Positions 26,258-34,869 are shown, counted from the stretch's first letter. The stretch: DNA of 55,423 nucleotides from an uncultured Chlamydiaceae bacterium (GCA_937884635.1 CALGBW010000056.1:1-55423), one strand, 5' to 3'. Translations and numbers: made by a program. Notes: generated from the sequence alone by a model not told the origin.

Positions 26258-27203
26258 GGTTGTTTATTTTGGTACTCCTCAATTTGCAGCAGTTGTTTTA
26301 CAGGGATTATTGAGGGAGAAAGTTCATGTGGTTGGCGTGGTTACTCGAGCCGATAAACCACAGAAACGTTCATCAAAGCCTGTAGCTTCTCCAGTTAAAT
26401 CTGTGGCTCTTGCTTCAGGTATACCTTTATTGCAACCAGAAAAGGCCTCGGATCCACAGTTTATAGCTCAGCTGAAAGAGTTTCAGGCAGACGTCTTTGT
26501 CGTTGTGGCTTATGGCGCCATTCTGCGACAGACGGTCTTAGATATACCTCAGTATGGTTGCTATAATTTGCATGCAGGGCTTTTGCCCGCATACAGAGGG
26601 GCTGCTCCTATTCAGCGTTGTATTATGGATGGTGTCAAGGAGTCGGGAAATACTGTCATCCGTATGGATGCAGGAATGGACACGGGTGACATCGCTAATG
26701 TAAGTCATGTCCCCATTCCTTCTGATGTGACAGCTGGAGAGTTGGCCGAGACTCTGTCTGATGGTGGCGCAGATATCTTAATAAAAACTTTATGTCAAAT
26801 TGAAGAGGGGACTCTTCGTTTGGTTCCGCAGGATCATACACAGGCGACCCTGGCTCCTAAGTTATCCAAGGAGGAGGGTTTTTTAGACTGGAATCAACCA
26901 GCAGAGAGAGTGTATGCCCATATCCGAGGCGTAACTCCGGCTCCAGGGGCCTGGACTTTGTTCTCTATAGCAGATAAACCTGCTAAACGCCTTGTTATCC
27001 GTAAAGCCAGATTAAAGGACGCTGAGCGTGTATGGGGGACTCCCGGGCAGGTATTAATTTCGTCTGAAAAGGAACTGCTTATCGCCTGTTCTTCCGGAGC
27101 GATCTCTTTGATAGAGGTTCAGCCTGAAGGAAAGCCTCTTCTGTCTTGTAAAGATTTTTTAAATGGCATTCCTAAAGAAGGGATTTCCATTTGTTTTAAT
27201 TAA
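26247..27203 (+). CDS. fmt: Methionyl-tRNA formyltransferase
   Basis: Formylates initiator Met-tRNA using 10-formyl-tetrahydrofolate. The N-terminus MNLKVVYFGTPQFA is standard; the catalytic segment YNLHAGLLPAYRGAAPIQ carries the Asn and His, and the catalytic Asp is in MDAGMDTGDI. A C-terminal OB-like tRNA-binding domain follows from about residue 205. At 318 residues the length is normal. The start codon is TTG, overlapping the lpxA stop, with AGAAAGGAG 7 bases upstream. Confidence 0.94.
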   Translation: MNLKVVYFGTPQFAAVVLQGLLREKVHVVGVVTRADKPQKRSSKPVASPVKSVALASGIPLLQPEKASDPQFIAQLKEFQADVFVVVAYGAILRQTVLDIPQYGCYNLHAGLLPAYRGAAPIQRCIMDGVKESGNTVIRMDAGMDTGDIANVSHVPIPSDVTAGELAETLSDGGADILIKTLCQIEEGTLRLVPQDHTQATLAPKLSKEEGFLDWNQPAERVYAHIRGVTPAPGAWTLFSIADKPAKRLVIRKARLKDAERVWGTPGQVLISSEKELLIACSSGAISLIEVQPEGKPLLSCKDFLNGIPKEGISICFN

Positions 27204-27317
27204 ATTTTTTTAATTAAACATCATTTTTTATTCCATATTTAATTATAATCTAGTCTTTTTATTTATTTTTTGTTTTGCCGACATCTTTTTTTAATTGTTC
27301 TAAAAAGGGAGGATGGG

Positions 27318-28226
27318 ATGGCAGTAGGTTCTATTAGACATGGTTTTTCAGGAGCTCCTTTCCGTTGTTTTAAGGGGCTGTGTTGCAATGAAAAGAATCG
27401 TTTAGCGGGTTTTGTTGGAAAAACCAAAAATGTGGATAAGGTTCTAAAAGTAGCTAAGTCTGCTGTTGATGTAGCCTCAGGTGCAGCGGATATCAAAGGC
27501 GAGGAAAATAAAACAGTCAAGAATATTTCAGGTGCTGTTGGCGGAGCTAGAGATGTATTGAGCTTGTTTAATGTATTCAATGGTATGGTGCCTGCTACGG
27601 TGCAAGCAACACGAAAATGTTGCAAAGCAATTAAACGAATCTTCACCTCTGAAGAGAAGTCAGACGCTGCTCTTGAAGCTGCTCAACAAGGATGCAAGGT
27701 TGTCAGTGGGGTTACAAGCATTCCGGTATTTGGAGGAATTAAGCCAGTTTTATTAGCCAATAAGCTAGCTGAAAAACCCTTCCTATCTAACCAGGTGAAA
27801 AATAATCTAGGAACAGCTGTGAATGTTTTAATGACAGCTAACCATGCTGCTGGGTTCGTTGGCAATGTAGTATCTATTCATCAAGAGCAAAAAGCATTTG
27901 AGAAACAGTTATTAGAAGTAAATAGCCTCTCTGAAAAAGGTATTTCCAACGTTCAAGGGTCACCTTGGTCCCCTTCAGCTAAATCGGCTATTGCTGCGCT
28001 CTTTTCTAGGGAAGCAGCTGCTAAACGTTCTGAGATAAGAAAGGCGTACTTTGCACGTATGAAACATCTATTCTTAGGTTTGCTAGAAAAAGCATTCGAT
28101 TTAGTTGGCGATGTATTTAAGCTGATTCCTTTGGGTATTTCCGCAGGTGTTCGTCTTATTGTTACATCTGTGTGTTCTTTGGTATCTGCTTGTATTGGTG
28201 TTTACTCTGCTTGGTCTGCAAGCTAA
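27318..28226 (+). CDS. Cap1-like inclusion membrane protein, copy A
   Basis: Resembles chlamydial Cap1 (CT529), a type III-secreted protein of the inclusion membrane and known T-cell antigen. Shared with copy B and Cap1 are the N-terminal block ending in KTKNVDKVLKVAKSAVDVA, the AxTARDV-like region before FNGMVPATVQ, a central segment leading to KPVLLANKLAEKPFLS, MTANHAAGFVGNVVSI, and a C-terminal VGDVFKLIPLGISAG stretch. Long hydrophobic runs in the middle and at the C-terminus fit Inc proteins. The start has AAAGGGAGG just upstream; 302 residues. It has its own AT-rich upstream region after fmt and ends at a strong terminator. Confidence 0.82.
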   Translation: MAVGSIRHGFSGAPFRCFKGLCCNEKNRLAGFVGKTKNVDKVLKVAKSAVDVASGAADIKGEENKTVKNISGAVGGARDVLSLFNVFNGMVPATVQATRKCCKAIKRIFTSEEKSDAALEAAQQGCKVVSGVTSIPVFGGIKPVLLANKLAEKPFLSNQVKNNLGTAVNVLMTANHAAGFVGNVVSIHQEQKAFEKQLLEVNSLSEKGISNVQGSPWSPSAKSAIAALFSREAAAKRSEIRKAYFARMKHLFLGLLEKAFDLVGDVFKLIPLGISAGVRLIVTSVCSLVSACIGVYSAWSAS

Positions 28227-28241
28227 TTTTTTTCTTTTTGT

Positions 28242-28276
28242 CCTCGAGCGTTTCACGCGCTCGGGGATTTTTTTTT
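28242..28276 (+). terminator. Intrinsic terminator after Cap1-like copy A
   Basis: CCTCGAGCG pairs with CGCTCGGGG (9 bp, one wobble) around a short loop and is followed by ATTTTTTTTT. This is the clearest Rho-independent terminator in the window. Confidence 0.92.
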
Positions 28277-28339
28277 ATTCTTTAGTCTTAGATAAATTCT
28301 GTTAAAAAATTTTTTATTATTGTTGTTTAGTTTCTATTG

Positions 28340-28695
28340 GTTTTCAATATCTCCCTGAAAAAGGGTGTTCATGCTTCAAGCTGTTCAATGCGAGCGCGAT
28401 AATTATTACACATGCCAGGAGAGAAATTAGAGCCCATACCACGTCTCAGTATTCCCAAGTGGGGATATTCCCTGTCGGTTTTGTATAAGGTTTCAAAACA
28501 AATACGTAACCGAAACAAGCATTTCACGATATAGGCATTAAGTAGTTTGCAGCACGAATTCCAGGTAGTGAATAAGGGATACAAGCAATATTTAGGTGAG
28601 ATACAGCAAGGCTATCCTCTCAGAGGGGTATTCGAGTTTCTATAATTGGCTGAATAGCTCTCTTTAACCCCACAGTTCTAGCTGTGGAAGTAGTC
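28340..28695 (-). pseudogene. Possible decayed membrane-protein reading frame
   Basis: On the minus strand one frame, interrupted by three or four stop codons, reads like a real protein: RAIQPIIETRIPL, AVSHLNIACIPYSLPGIRAA, then KPYTKPTGNIPTWEY, and a hydrophobic helix WALISLLACVIIIALALNSL near its end. The frame stays the same across the stops, as expected from decay by point mutation. I do not recognise the family; the terminal helix suggests a membrane or Inc-type protein. It fills most of the gap between the two Cap1-like genes. Chance is not excluded. Confidence 0.4.
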
Positions 28696-28730
28696 AGGAA
28701 ATTAGAAAAAGATTTTGCAAGGAGTGCATC

Positions 28731-29543
28731 ATGGCTGCAGGATGTTTAGGACGATCTCTAGCTCGAATTCCAGTGAATCAATGCTTTAAGGAATTGGTGC
28801 GTAACGAGAAAAATCATTTAACACAGTTTGTTGCAAAGACAAAGAACATAGATAAAACTATAAAGGTTGCTAAGTCTTTAGCAGAATTGGTGGTAGCTAA
28901 TGCGGAAGTACAGGGCATCAAAGGTGCTGAGATAAAAACAGCCCAGAATATTGCTAGTGCAGCAGGGATGACAAGAAATGTTATTGGCTTGGCTAATGTC
29001 TTTAATGGTGTAATCCCTGGAACAGTATCCTCTGTAGGTAAGTGTGCACACGCGTTACGCGGTCTTTTTTCTGGCAATTCTGGCGGAAATGCCGCTCATG
29101 ATATTGCTGCGCATGGTTGCCAATCTATTGCAGGAAGTACCTATATTGCTACATTCGGTGTGGTTCGGCCTCTTCTTCTGGCTAATAAATTGTCGGCACA
29201 TCCGTTCCTGTCTCCTCAAACGAAGGCATCTTTAGGTAACTCTGTAACCTATATGATGGCCGCTAACCATGCTGCCAGCGTAGTCGGAGGAGCAATCGCT
29301 GTTCATGATTTAGTCTCAGAAAGGGCTGCTGCTAAAGACAGTAGTATTGAAAAAGAGCAAGGGTTCTTCGCGAAACTACAAAAACTTATTTTAGGAATAG
29401 TAGAAAAAGTATGCGAATTGATCGCTGATATTTTCAAAATTATTCCTTTAGGGCTTTCAGCTGGTTCTCAAGTATTATGTGCCTCTGTTTGTACCTCTAT
29501 TGCTGCTGTTGTAGGATTATATGCTGCTTGGTCTGCTTCCTAA
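28731..29543 (+). CDS. Cap1-like inclusion membrane protein, copy B
   Basis: The closer match to C. trachomatis Cap1 (CT529): KNHLTQFVAKTKNIDKTIKV, LANVFNGVIPGTVSS, TYIATFGVVRPLLLANKL, PFLSPQTKASLGNSVTYMMA and NHAASVVGGAIAV all have direct counterparts. 270 residues, with hydrophobic stretches around residues 135-160, 175-200 and at the C-terminus (IIPLGLSAGSQVL onward), fitting insertion in the inclusion membrane after type III export. GCAAGGAG lies 6 bases before the ATG. It differs from copy A mainly in the linker before the C-terminal helices, which is shorter. Followed by two hairpins. Confidence 0.85.
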   Translation: MAAGCLGRSLARIPVNQCFKELVRNEKNHLTQFVAKTKNIDKTIKVAKSLAELVVANAEVQGIKGAEIKTAQNIASAAGMTRNVIGLANVFNGVIPGTVSSVGKCAHALRGLFSGNSGGNAAHDIAAHGCQSIAGSTYIATFGVVRPLLLANKLSAHPFLSPQTKASLGNSVTYMMAANHAASVVGGAIAVHDLVSERAAAKDSSIEKEQGFFAKLQKLILGIVEKVCELIADIFKIIPLGLSAGSQVLCASVCTSIAAVVGLYAAWSAS

Positions 29544-29548
29544 ATAGC

Positions 29549-29602
29549 GCATAAATTCAATAATTTTATTTATGCATTCCCCCTGTCTTTTGGAAGGGGG
29601 AA
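29549..29602 (+). terminator. Two tandem hairpins after Cap1-like copy B
   Basis: GCATAAAT pairs with ATTTATGC (8 bp), and immediately after TTCCCCCT pairs with AGGGGGAA (8 bp). No long T-run follows the second. They probably end the Cap1-like transcript. Confidence 0.6.
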
Positions 29603-30041
29603 AGTGCGTTCTTTCCTACTTGTAAAAATCCTTTTCCTCTGATAACCTGTTCTCTCCTTTGTAGGGGCCACAGGCAGGTATACGTTTACGATCTTGTTTC
29701 GATCATTTGCAATTAGCCTCGGTAAAGAAGAAAGAAATTCCTTGCGCAGATGTCTCTAGTGATATAGTATTGCCGTCCACCACAGGATCGCAGTGTGCAG
29801 ATTAAGAATGCTCGGCGCAAATTCAAAAGGTTGGTTTCATTCTTTTTTTTAACGACGTATTCGCGTATTCTCTTTTGTTTTGCGTGCAATGGCTTGTGAT
29901 GTGGAGAGCAATGGCTTGGTGTTTTCACGCTAAGCGTATCCTCTCTGTGAAATTAGAGGGCTTATTAAGCTCTTTCAGTCAGATTTATTAAGTAAGTTCC
30001 TCAGAACGGTAATGTAGTCAAGTTGTATTAAGGGTAATGGT
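29603..30041 (+). other. Leader region of the ribosomal cluster
   Basis: No believable gene. A 9-bp hairpin with two G-T pairs (AGAGGGCTT/AAGCTCTTT, 29955-29975) lies 66 bases before the rplC start. I could not pick a single promoter with confidence. The hairpin is a candidate leader element for control of the ribosomal operon. Confidence 0.4.
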
Positions 30042-30707
30042 ATGCAGTCTCAGCTGAGCTTAATGGGAAAGAAAGAAGGTATGATGCATGTCTTTGACAA
30101 TGATGGGAACCTTATTGCGTGTTCAGTAATTAGTTTGAGCTCCAATGTTGTTACTCAGATTAAGACTCGTTCAGTTGATGGTTATAGTGCTGTCCAAATG
30201 GGAGCAGGCCTAATGGAAGCTCCTGAACAGACGATTCAAAAACGTTGTAAGAAGCCTCAATTGGGGCATCTGAAAAAGTCGGGTTCCCGTGTTTTCCGGA
30301 CCTTAAAAGAGGTTCGTGTAACAGAAGAAGCCGCTTCTTCTGTTTCTCTAGGAGATGAGTTTGGATTAGAGATCTTGGAAGGGGTTTCCTCTGTTGATGT
30401 GAGCGGTGTTTCCAAGGGTAAAGGATTTCAAGGGGTGATGAAAAAATATGGATTCCGAGGGGGTCCAGGAAGCCATGGTTCTGGTTTTCATCGTCATGCC
30501 GGTTCTATTGGGATGCGCTCTACTCCAGGAAGATGCTTCCCAGGAAGTAAGCGTCCTAGTCACATGGGTTGCGAGAATGTGACGGTTAAGAATTTAGAAG
30601 TAATAAAAATAGATTTAGAGAAAAAAGTATTGCTGGTTAAGGGAGCGATCCCTGGTTTCAAGGGTTCTGTTGTTGTCGTAAAACGTTCTTCCAGAGCTGA
30701 AGGGTAA
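30042..30707 (+). CDS. rplC: 50S ribosomal protein L3
   Basis: Early 50S assembly protein near the peptidyl transferase centre. The diagnostic GFQGVMKKYGFRGGPGSHGSGFHRHAGSIG loop is split here by motif: KGFQGVMK, then HGSGFHRHAGSIG and TPGRCFPGSKRPSHMG. 221 residues, as in other chlamydiae. It opens the cluster because rpsJ, first in the usual S10 operon, is absent here (in Chlamydia it lies elsewhere). AAGGGT precedes the ATG by 7 bases. Confidence 0.97.
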   Translation: MQSQLSLMGKKEGMMHVFDNDGNLIACSVISLSSNVVTQIKTRSVDGYSAVQMGAGLMEAPEQTIQKRCKKPQLGHLKKSGSRVFRTLKEVRVTEEAASSVSLGDEFGLEILEGVSSVDVSGVSKGKGFQGVMKKYGFRGGPGSHGSGFHRHAGSIGMRSTPGRCFPGSKRPSHMGCENVTVKNLEVIKIDLEKKVLLVKGAIPGFKGSVVVVKRSSRAEG

Positions 30708-30723
30708 TACAGAAGAGGTCCTA

Positions 30724-31398
30724 ATGGTTCTATTATCAAAATTTGATTTTTCGGGAAACGAGGCTGGTAAAGTTGAGGTATCAGATGCTTTCTTCGCAGG
30801 GGAGAGTGATGGTCTTCAGTCTATTAAGGATTACCTGGTAGCTATTCAGGCAAATAAAAGACAATGGTCTGCTTGCACGCGAGGACGTTCAGAAGTTAGC
30901 CATTCTACTAAGAAGCCTTTTAGACAAAAGGGAACCGGTAACGCTCGTCAGGGATGTTTAGCTGCCCCTCAATTTCGTGGTGGGGGTATTGTTTTCGGCC
31001 CTAAACCAAAATTCGATCAGCATGTTCGAATCAATCGTAAAGAGCGTCAGGCTGCCATTCGGTTGCTGTTAGCTCAGAAAATACAGACAAGCAACCTTAT
31101 CGTTGCAGATGATAGTGTTTTTGTAAGTAGTTTGAATTCTCCAAAAACAAAAGAGGCTTTGGCCTTCTTGAAAAGATGTAATGTGGAGTGTCGAGGAGTC
31201 CTTTTCATTGACGATTTAAGCCATTCTAATAGCAATAGTTATTTGAAATTGAGTCTACGCAACTTATCTGCTGTGCGTGGCTTTATCTATGGCGATAACG
31301 TTAGTGGTTATGACATTGCGTCCGCTCGTAATATTGTAATTTCAGAAAAGGCTTTAAACGCACTTGTTGAGCGCCTTGCTTCAGGAACGAAAGAGTAA
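30724..31398 (+). CDS. rplD: 50S ribosomal protein L4
   Basis: Lines the peptide exit tunnel and in some bacteria represses its own operon. The internal loop motif KKPFRQKGTGNARQGCLAAPQFRGGG is characteristic; the C-terminal half ends with a DIASARNIVISEKAL segment. 224 residues. It starts 16 bases after rplC with AGAGGTC upstream. Confidence 0.96.
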   Translation: MVLLSKFDFSGNEAGKVEVSDAFFAGESDGLQSIKDYLVAIQANKRQWSACTRGRSEVSHSTKKPFRQKGTGNARQGCLAAPQFRGGGIVFGPKPKFDQHVRINRKERQAAIRLLLAQKIQTSNLIVADDSVFVSSLNSPKTKEALAFLKRCNVECRGVLFIDDLSHSNSNSYLKLSLRNLSAVRGFIYGDNVSGYDIASARNIVISEKALNALVERLASGTKE

Positions 31399-31413
31399 AG
31401 GGAAAGTTAGGAT

Positions 31414-31749
31414 ATGAAAGATCCTTATGATGTAATTAAGCGGCATTATGTGACCGAAAAAGCTAAGATGCTCGAAGGTTTGAGCTCTGGGAATGGAGAA
31501 GGCAAAAAGAAAGGAAGCTTCTGTAAGCATCCGAAATTTACTTTTATCGTTGCCTCCAATGCGACTAAGCCAATGATTGCTCAAGCTTTAGAGGCGATTT
31601 ATGCCGATAAAAAAGTTAAAGTAAAAAGCGTGAACACGATTTGTATTAAGCCTCAGCCCGCCCGATCTTTTAGAGGAAGGCGTAAAGGTGCATTTGCAGC
31701 CTTTAAGAAGGCTATTGTAACTTTCCATGAAGGTTGTTCGATTGGGTAA
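31414..31749 (+). CDS. rplW: 50S ribosomal protein L23
   Basis: Tunnel-exit protein that docks trigger factor and SRP. It begins KDPYDVIKRHYVTEKA and has the family FIVASNATKPMIAQALEAIY and VNTICIKPQ segments. A Gly/Lys/Ser-rich insertion (GNGEGKKKGSFCKHPK) between the first helix and strand is longer than in E. coli. 111 residues; 15 bases after rplD. Confidence 0.95.
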   Translation: MKDPYDVIKRHYVTEKAKMLEGLSSGNGEGKKKGSFCKHPKFTFIVASNATKPMIAQALEAIYADKKVKVKSVNTICIKPQPARSFRGRRKGAFAAFKKAIVTFHEGCSIG

Positions 31750-31769
31750 TGCGTTAGAGGGAAGAAAGC

Positions 31770-32624
31770 ATGTTTAAAAAGTTTAAGCCAGTAACTCCAG
31801 GGACGAGACAGTTGGTTCTTCCATCTTTTGAAGAATTAACAACCCAGGGTGATTTAGACGGTAGTCAATCTAAAAGAAGCGTCCGTCCAAACAAACAACT
31901 GTCTTTTTTCAAAAAAAGTACAGGAGGACGTGATAATTTAGGCCATATTTCTTGCCGCCATAAAGGTGGCGGGGTTAAGCGCCTTTATAGAATTATCGAT
32001 TTCAAGAGAAACAAAGATGGCATAGAAGCAAGGGTTGTTTCTATAGAGTATGATCCTAATCGTTCTGCGTATATTGCGTTACTCAACTATGCCGATGGAG
32101 AAAAGCGCTACATTCTAGCTCCTAAAGGAATCAAAAGAGGTGACCGGGTTATTTCTGGGGAGGGAAGTCCCTTCAAGAATGGTTGCTGCATGATGTTAAA
32201 GAGCATCCCTTTAGGTGTATCTGTGCACAACATTGAGATGAGACCCAATTCTGGCGGTAAGTTGGTAAGATCTGCAGGCCTAGCCGCGCAAATTATTGCC
32301 AAGACTCCAGGTTATGTTACTTTGAAAATGCCTTCTGGGGAGTTTCGTATGTTAAACGAGGCTTGTCGGGCGACTATTGGAGAGGTATCTAATGCTGATC
32401 ACAATTTATGTGTAGATGGCAAAGCTGGAAGAAGACGTTGGAAAGGAGTTCGTCCTACAGTTCGTGGTACGGCAATGAACCCTGTTGACCACCCACACGG
32501 GGGAGGTGAGGGTCGCCACAACGGTTATATTTCCCAAACACCTTGGGGTAAAGTAACTAAGGGACTGAAGACTCGTGATAAGCGTAAAAGTAATAAGTGG
32601 ATAGTTAAAGATCGAAGGAAATAG
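31770..32624 (+). CDS. rplB: 50S ribosomal protein L2
   Basis: Core 50S protein needed for subunit joining and peptidyl transfer. The C-terminal motif NPVDHPHGGGEGRH carries the conserved His region; the N-terminal part has GGRDNLGHISCRHKGGGVKRLYR. 284 residues, slightly longer than E. coli (273). Followed 5 bases later by rpsS. Confidence 0.97.
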   Translation: MFKKFKPVTPGTRQLVLPSFEELTTQGDLDGSQSKRSVRPNKQLSFFKKSTGGRDNLGHISCRHKGGGVKRLYRIIDFKRNKDGIEARVVSIEYDPNRSAYIALLNYADGEKRYILAPKGIKRGDRVISGEGSPFKNGCCMMLKSIPLGVSVHNIEMRPNSGGKLVRSAGLAAQIIAKTPGYVTLKMPSGEFRMLNEACRATIGEVSNADHNLCVDGKAGRRRWKGVRPTVRGTAMNPVDHPHGGGEGRHNGYISQTPWGKVTKGLKTRDKRKSNKWIVKDRRK

Positions 32625-32629
32625 GGATT

Positions 32630-32896
32630 ATGAGTAGATCGCTAAGAAAGGGTCCTTTTGTTGATCACCACCTGTTGAAAAAAGTGCGTGCTATGAATTT
32701 GGAGGACAGAAAGTCACCAATTAAAACTTGGTCTCGTCGTTCTATGATTACTCCCGAAATGATTGGTCACACTTTTGAAGTTCATAACGGTAAGAAGTTT
32801 CTTACTGTATTTGTATCAGAGACAATGGTTGGACATAAATTAGGAGAATTTTCTCCAACAAGATTGTTTAAAAGTCATCCCGTGAAGAAAGGGTAA
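32630..32896 (+). CDS. rpsS: 30S ribosomal protein S19
   Basis: Head protein of the 30S subunit contacting S13 and the A-site side. MSRSLRKGPFVDHHLLKK and the HNGKKFLTVFVSETMVGHKLGEFSPTR region are standard. 88 residues. Very close spacing on both sides indicates one mRNA. Confidence 0.96.
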   Translation: MSRSLRKGPFVDHHLLKKVRAMNLEDRKSPIKTWSRRSMITPEMIGHTFEVHNGKKFLTVFVSETMVGHKLGEFSPTRLFKSHPVKKG

Positions 32897-32913
32897 GTCT
32901 AAAGGAGACAGTC

Positions 32914-33249
32914 ATGTTTAAAGCGACAGCCCGATATATCCGGGTGCAACCTCGCAAGGCTCGATTGGCCGCCGGCTTGATGAGAAATTTAAGTGTTATT
33001 GAGGCGCAACAACAATTAAGTTTTTCTCAATTGAAAGCTGGAAGATGTTTAAAAAAAGTTTTGGATAGCGCCGTTGCAAATGCCGAGCTGAACGAAAACG
33101 TAAAGCGCGAAAATTTGAATGTTATTGAAGTAAGAGTAGATGCGGGCCCTGTTTATAAAAGAGCCAAATCGAAGAGTCGCGGGGGACGGTCCCCTATATT
33201 AAAACGCACTAGTCATTTGACTGTTGTTGTCGGTGAGAAGGAGCGGTAG
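32914..33249 (+). CDS. rplV: 50S ribosomal protein L22
   Basis: Extends a beta-hairpin into the exit tunnel. Conserved ARYIRVQPRKARLAAGLMR at the start and the tunnel hairpin region VDAGPVYKRAKSKSRGG are present. 111 residues; AAAGGAG lies 7 bases before the ATG. Confidence 0.95.
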   Translation: MFKATARYIRVQPRKARLAAGLMRNLSVIEAQQQLSFSQLKAGRCLKKVLDSAVANAELNENVKRENLNVIEVRVDAGPVYKRAKSKSRGGRSPILKRTSHLTVVVGEKER

Positions 33250-33257
33250 GAGAAGAT

Positions 33258-33923
33258 ATGGGTCAGAAAGGGTGTCCAATAGGTTTTCGTACAGCCGTTA
33301 ATAAAAAATGGCGTTCATTGTGGTACGGAAACAAACAAGAGTTCGGAAAATTTCTTGTTGAAGATGTAAAAATTCGAGAGTTTCTACGTAAGAAACCTTC
33401 TTGCCAGGGCGCTGCAGGCTTTATTGTTAAGCGTATGAGCGGGAAGATCGAAGTAACGATTCAAACAGCCCGGCCAGGTTTGGTTATCGGTAAAAAAGGA
33501 GCCGAAGTAGATCTTTTGAAGGAAGAGCTTAGAAAACTAACTGGAAAAGAGGTCTGGGTTGAAATTGCAGAAATCAAAAGACCTGAGTTAAACGCTAAGT
33601 TGGTTGCAGATAACATTGCAAAACAGATCGAAAGACGTGTGTCTTTCAGACGTGCAATGAAAAAGTCTATGCAGTCTGTGATGGATGCTGGTGCTGTCGG
33701 TGTAAAAATTCAAGTTTCTGGAAGATTAGCCGGTGCCGAGATCGCTCGTTCTGAGTGGTATAAAAATGGCCGAGTCCCTCTACACACATTAAGAGCTGAT
33801 ATCGATTACGCAACAGCTTGCGCAGAAACTACATATGGAATTATCGGCGTAAAAGTTTGGATTAATCTTGGTGAAAAGTCTGGTTCTGTAAGTAGTCCAG
33901 CAGCTGTGGCTGCGACTGCTTAG
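33258..33923 (+). CDS. rpsC: 30S ribosomal protein S3
   Basis: 30S head protein at the mRNA entry site. N-terminal MGQKGCPIGFR, the KH domain (TARPGLVIGKKGAEVDLL, near residues 71-88) and the C-terminal domain with SGRLAGAEIARSEWYKNGRVPLHTLRADIDY are all clear in order. 221 residues. The C-terminus ends in an Ala/Val/Thr-rich tail. Confidence 0.96.
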   Translation: MGQKGCPIGFRTAVNKKWRSLWYGNKQEFGKFLVEDVKIREFLRKKPSCQGAAGFIVKRMSGKIEVTIQTARPGLVIGKKGAEVDLLKEELRKLTGKEVWVEIAEIKRPELNAKLVADNIAKQIERRVSFRRAMKKSMQSVMDAGAVGVKIQVSGRLAGAEIARSEWYKNGRVPLHTLRADIDYATACAETTYGIIGVKVWINLGEKSGSVSSPAAVAATA

Positions 33924-33949
33924 TAGTAAATAAGGGTGTGTGAATTATT

Positions 33950-34366
33950 ATGTTAATGCCTAAACGAACGAAATTTCGCAAACAGCAAAAAGGACAGTTT
34001 GCAGGCCTAAGTAAGGGAGCCACTTTTGTTGATTTCGGTGAGTTTGGAATGCAAACTCTTGAAAGAGGATGGATTACTAGCCGACAAATAGAAGCTTGCA
34101 GGGTTGCTATTAATCGACATTTAAAACGTAAGGGTAAGGTTTGGATTCGAATCTTTCCTGATAAAAGTGTATCCAAAAAGCCCGCAGAAACTCGTATGGG
34201 TAAAGGTAAAGGAGCTCCTGATCATTGGGTAGCTGTTGTTCGCCCCGGTCGTATTCTTTTTGAAGTTGCTAACGTGTCTAGAGAAGATGCTCAAGACGCC
34301 TTGAGAAGAGCAGCGGCAAAATTAGGAATCAAAACTCGTTTTGTTAAACGTGTAGAGAGGGTGTAA
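33950..34366 (+). CDS. rplP: 50S ribosomal protein L16
   Basis: Binds near the A-site tRNA elbow. Begins MLMPKRTKFRKQQKGQF and has the MGKGKGAPDHWVAVVRPGRILFE core. 138 residues, equal to the C. trachomatis protein with the first ATG as start; a second ATG two codons on would give the usual MPKRTKFRK start. Confidence 0.96.
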   Translation: MLMPKRTKFRKQQKGQFAGLSKGATFVDFGEFGMQTLERGWITSRQIEACRVAINRHLKRKGKVWIRIFPDKSVSKKPAETRMGKGKGAPDHWVAVVRPGRILFEVANVSREDAQDALRRAAAKLGIKTRFVKRVERV

Positions 34367-34369
34367 AGT

Positions 34370-34588
34370 ATGAGAGCAAAGAAAGTTTTATTAGAAGAAC
34401 TAAGAAAAAAGGATGACGCTGAGTTAGATGCGTTTATTCATGTAAATAAAAAAGCTCTGTTTGACTTAAGGGCTGAAGCTGCTTTGCAAAACAAGGCTGT
34501 GAAGGTGCATTTGTTTTCAGAATATAAGAAAAATATTGCTCGAGCTTTAACAGTAAAACAAGAAAAGAAAGGTAGCATTCATGACTAG
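34370..34588 (+). CDS. rpmC: 50S ribosomal protein L29
   Basis: Small two-helix protein at the tunnel exit. The 72-residue product has the expected LRKKDDAELD first helix and the NIARALTVKQEKK C-terminus. Only 3 bases separate it from rplP, and it overlaps rpsQ by 8 bases. Confidence 0.92.
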   Translation: MRAKKVLLEELRKKDDAELDAFIHVNKKALFDLRAEAALQNKAVKVHLFSEYKKNIARALTVKQEKKGSIHD

Positions 34589-34832
34589 TGAGGTTAGGGG
34601 GCTTAGAAAAACTAAGATTGGTGTAGTTGTTTCTTCTAAAATGGAAAAAACTGTTGTAGTGCGTGTAGAACGAGTTTTTGCACATCCCCAGTATGCTAAG
34701 GTTGTGCGCGATTCGAAAAAGTATTACGCACACTGTGATTTGGTGCTTTCCGAAGGAGATAAAGTAAAAATCCAAGAAACGCGACCTTTATCGAAAATGA
34801 AAAGATGGCGTGTCATTGAGCGTATAAATTAG
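34581..34832 (+). CDS. rpsQ: 30S ribosomal protein S17
   Basis: OB-fold 16S rRNA-binding assembly protein. Motifs KTKIGVVVSSKMEKTVVVRVER and GDKVKIQETRPLSKMKRWRV identify it. 83 residues. The start lies inside the end of rpmC. Confidence 0.95.
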   Translation: MTSEVRGLRKTKIGVVVSSKMEKTVVVRVERVFAHPQYAKVVRDSKKYYAHCDLVLSEGDKVKIQETRPLSKMKRWRVIERIN

Positions 34833-34869
34833 TAGTAGCAGGTTAGCAACATATTAGGTAGATGAGAGT

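Noticed and set aside
28369..28584. 71-codon minus-strand frame between the Cap1-like genes
   Set aside because: Cys-rich and without family likeness; the neighbouring minus-strand frame with stops is the more protein-like one and is reported as a possible relic instead.
29713..29928. 71-codon minus-strand frame in the rplC leader
   Set aside because: Composition is unlike the neighbouring proteins, with no ribosome site or family match.
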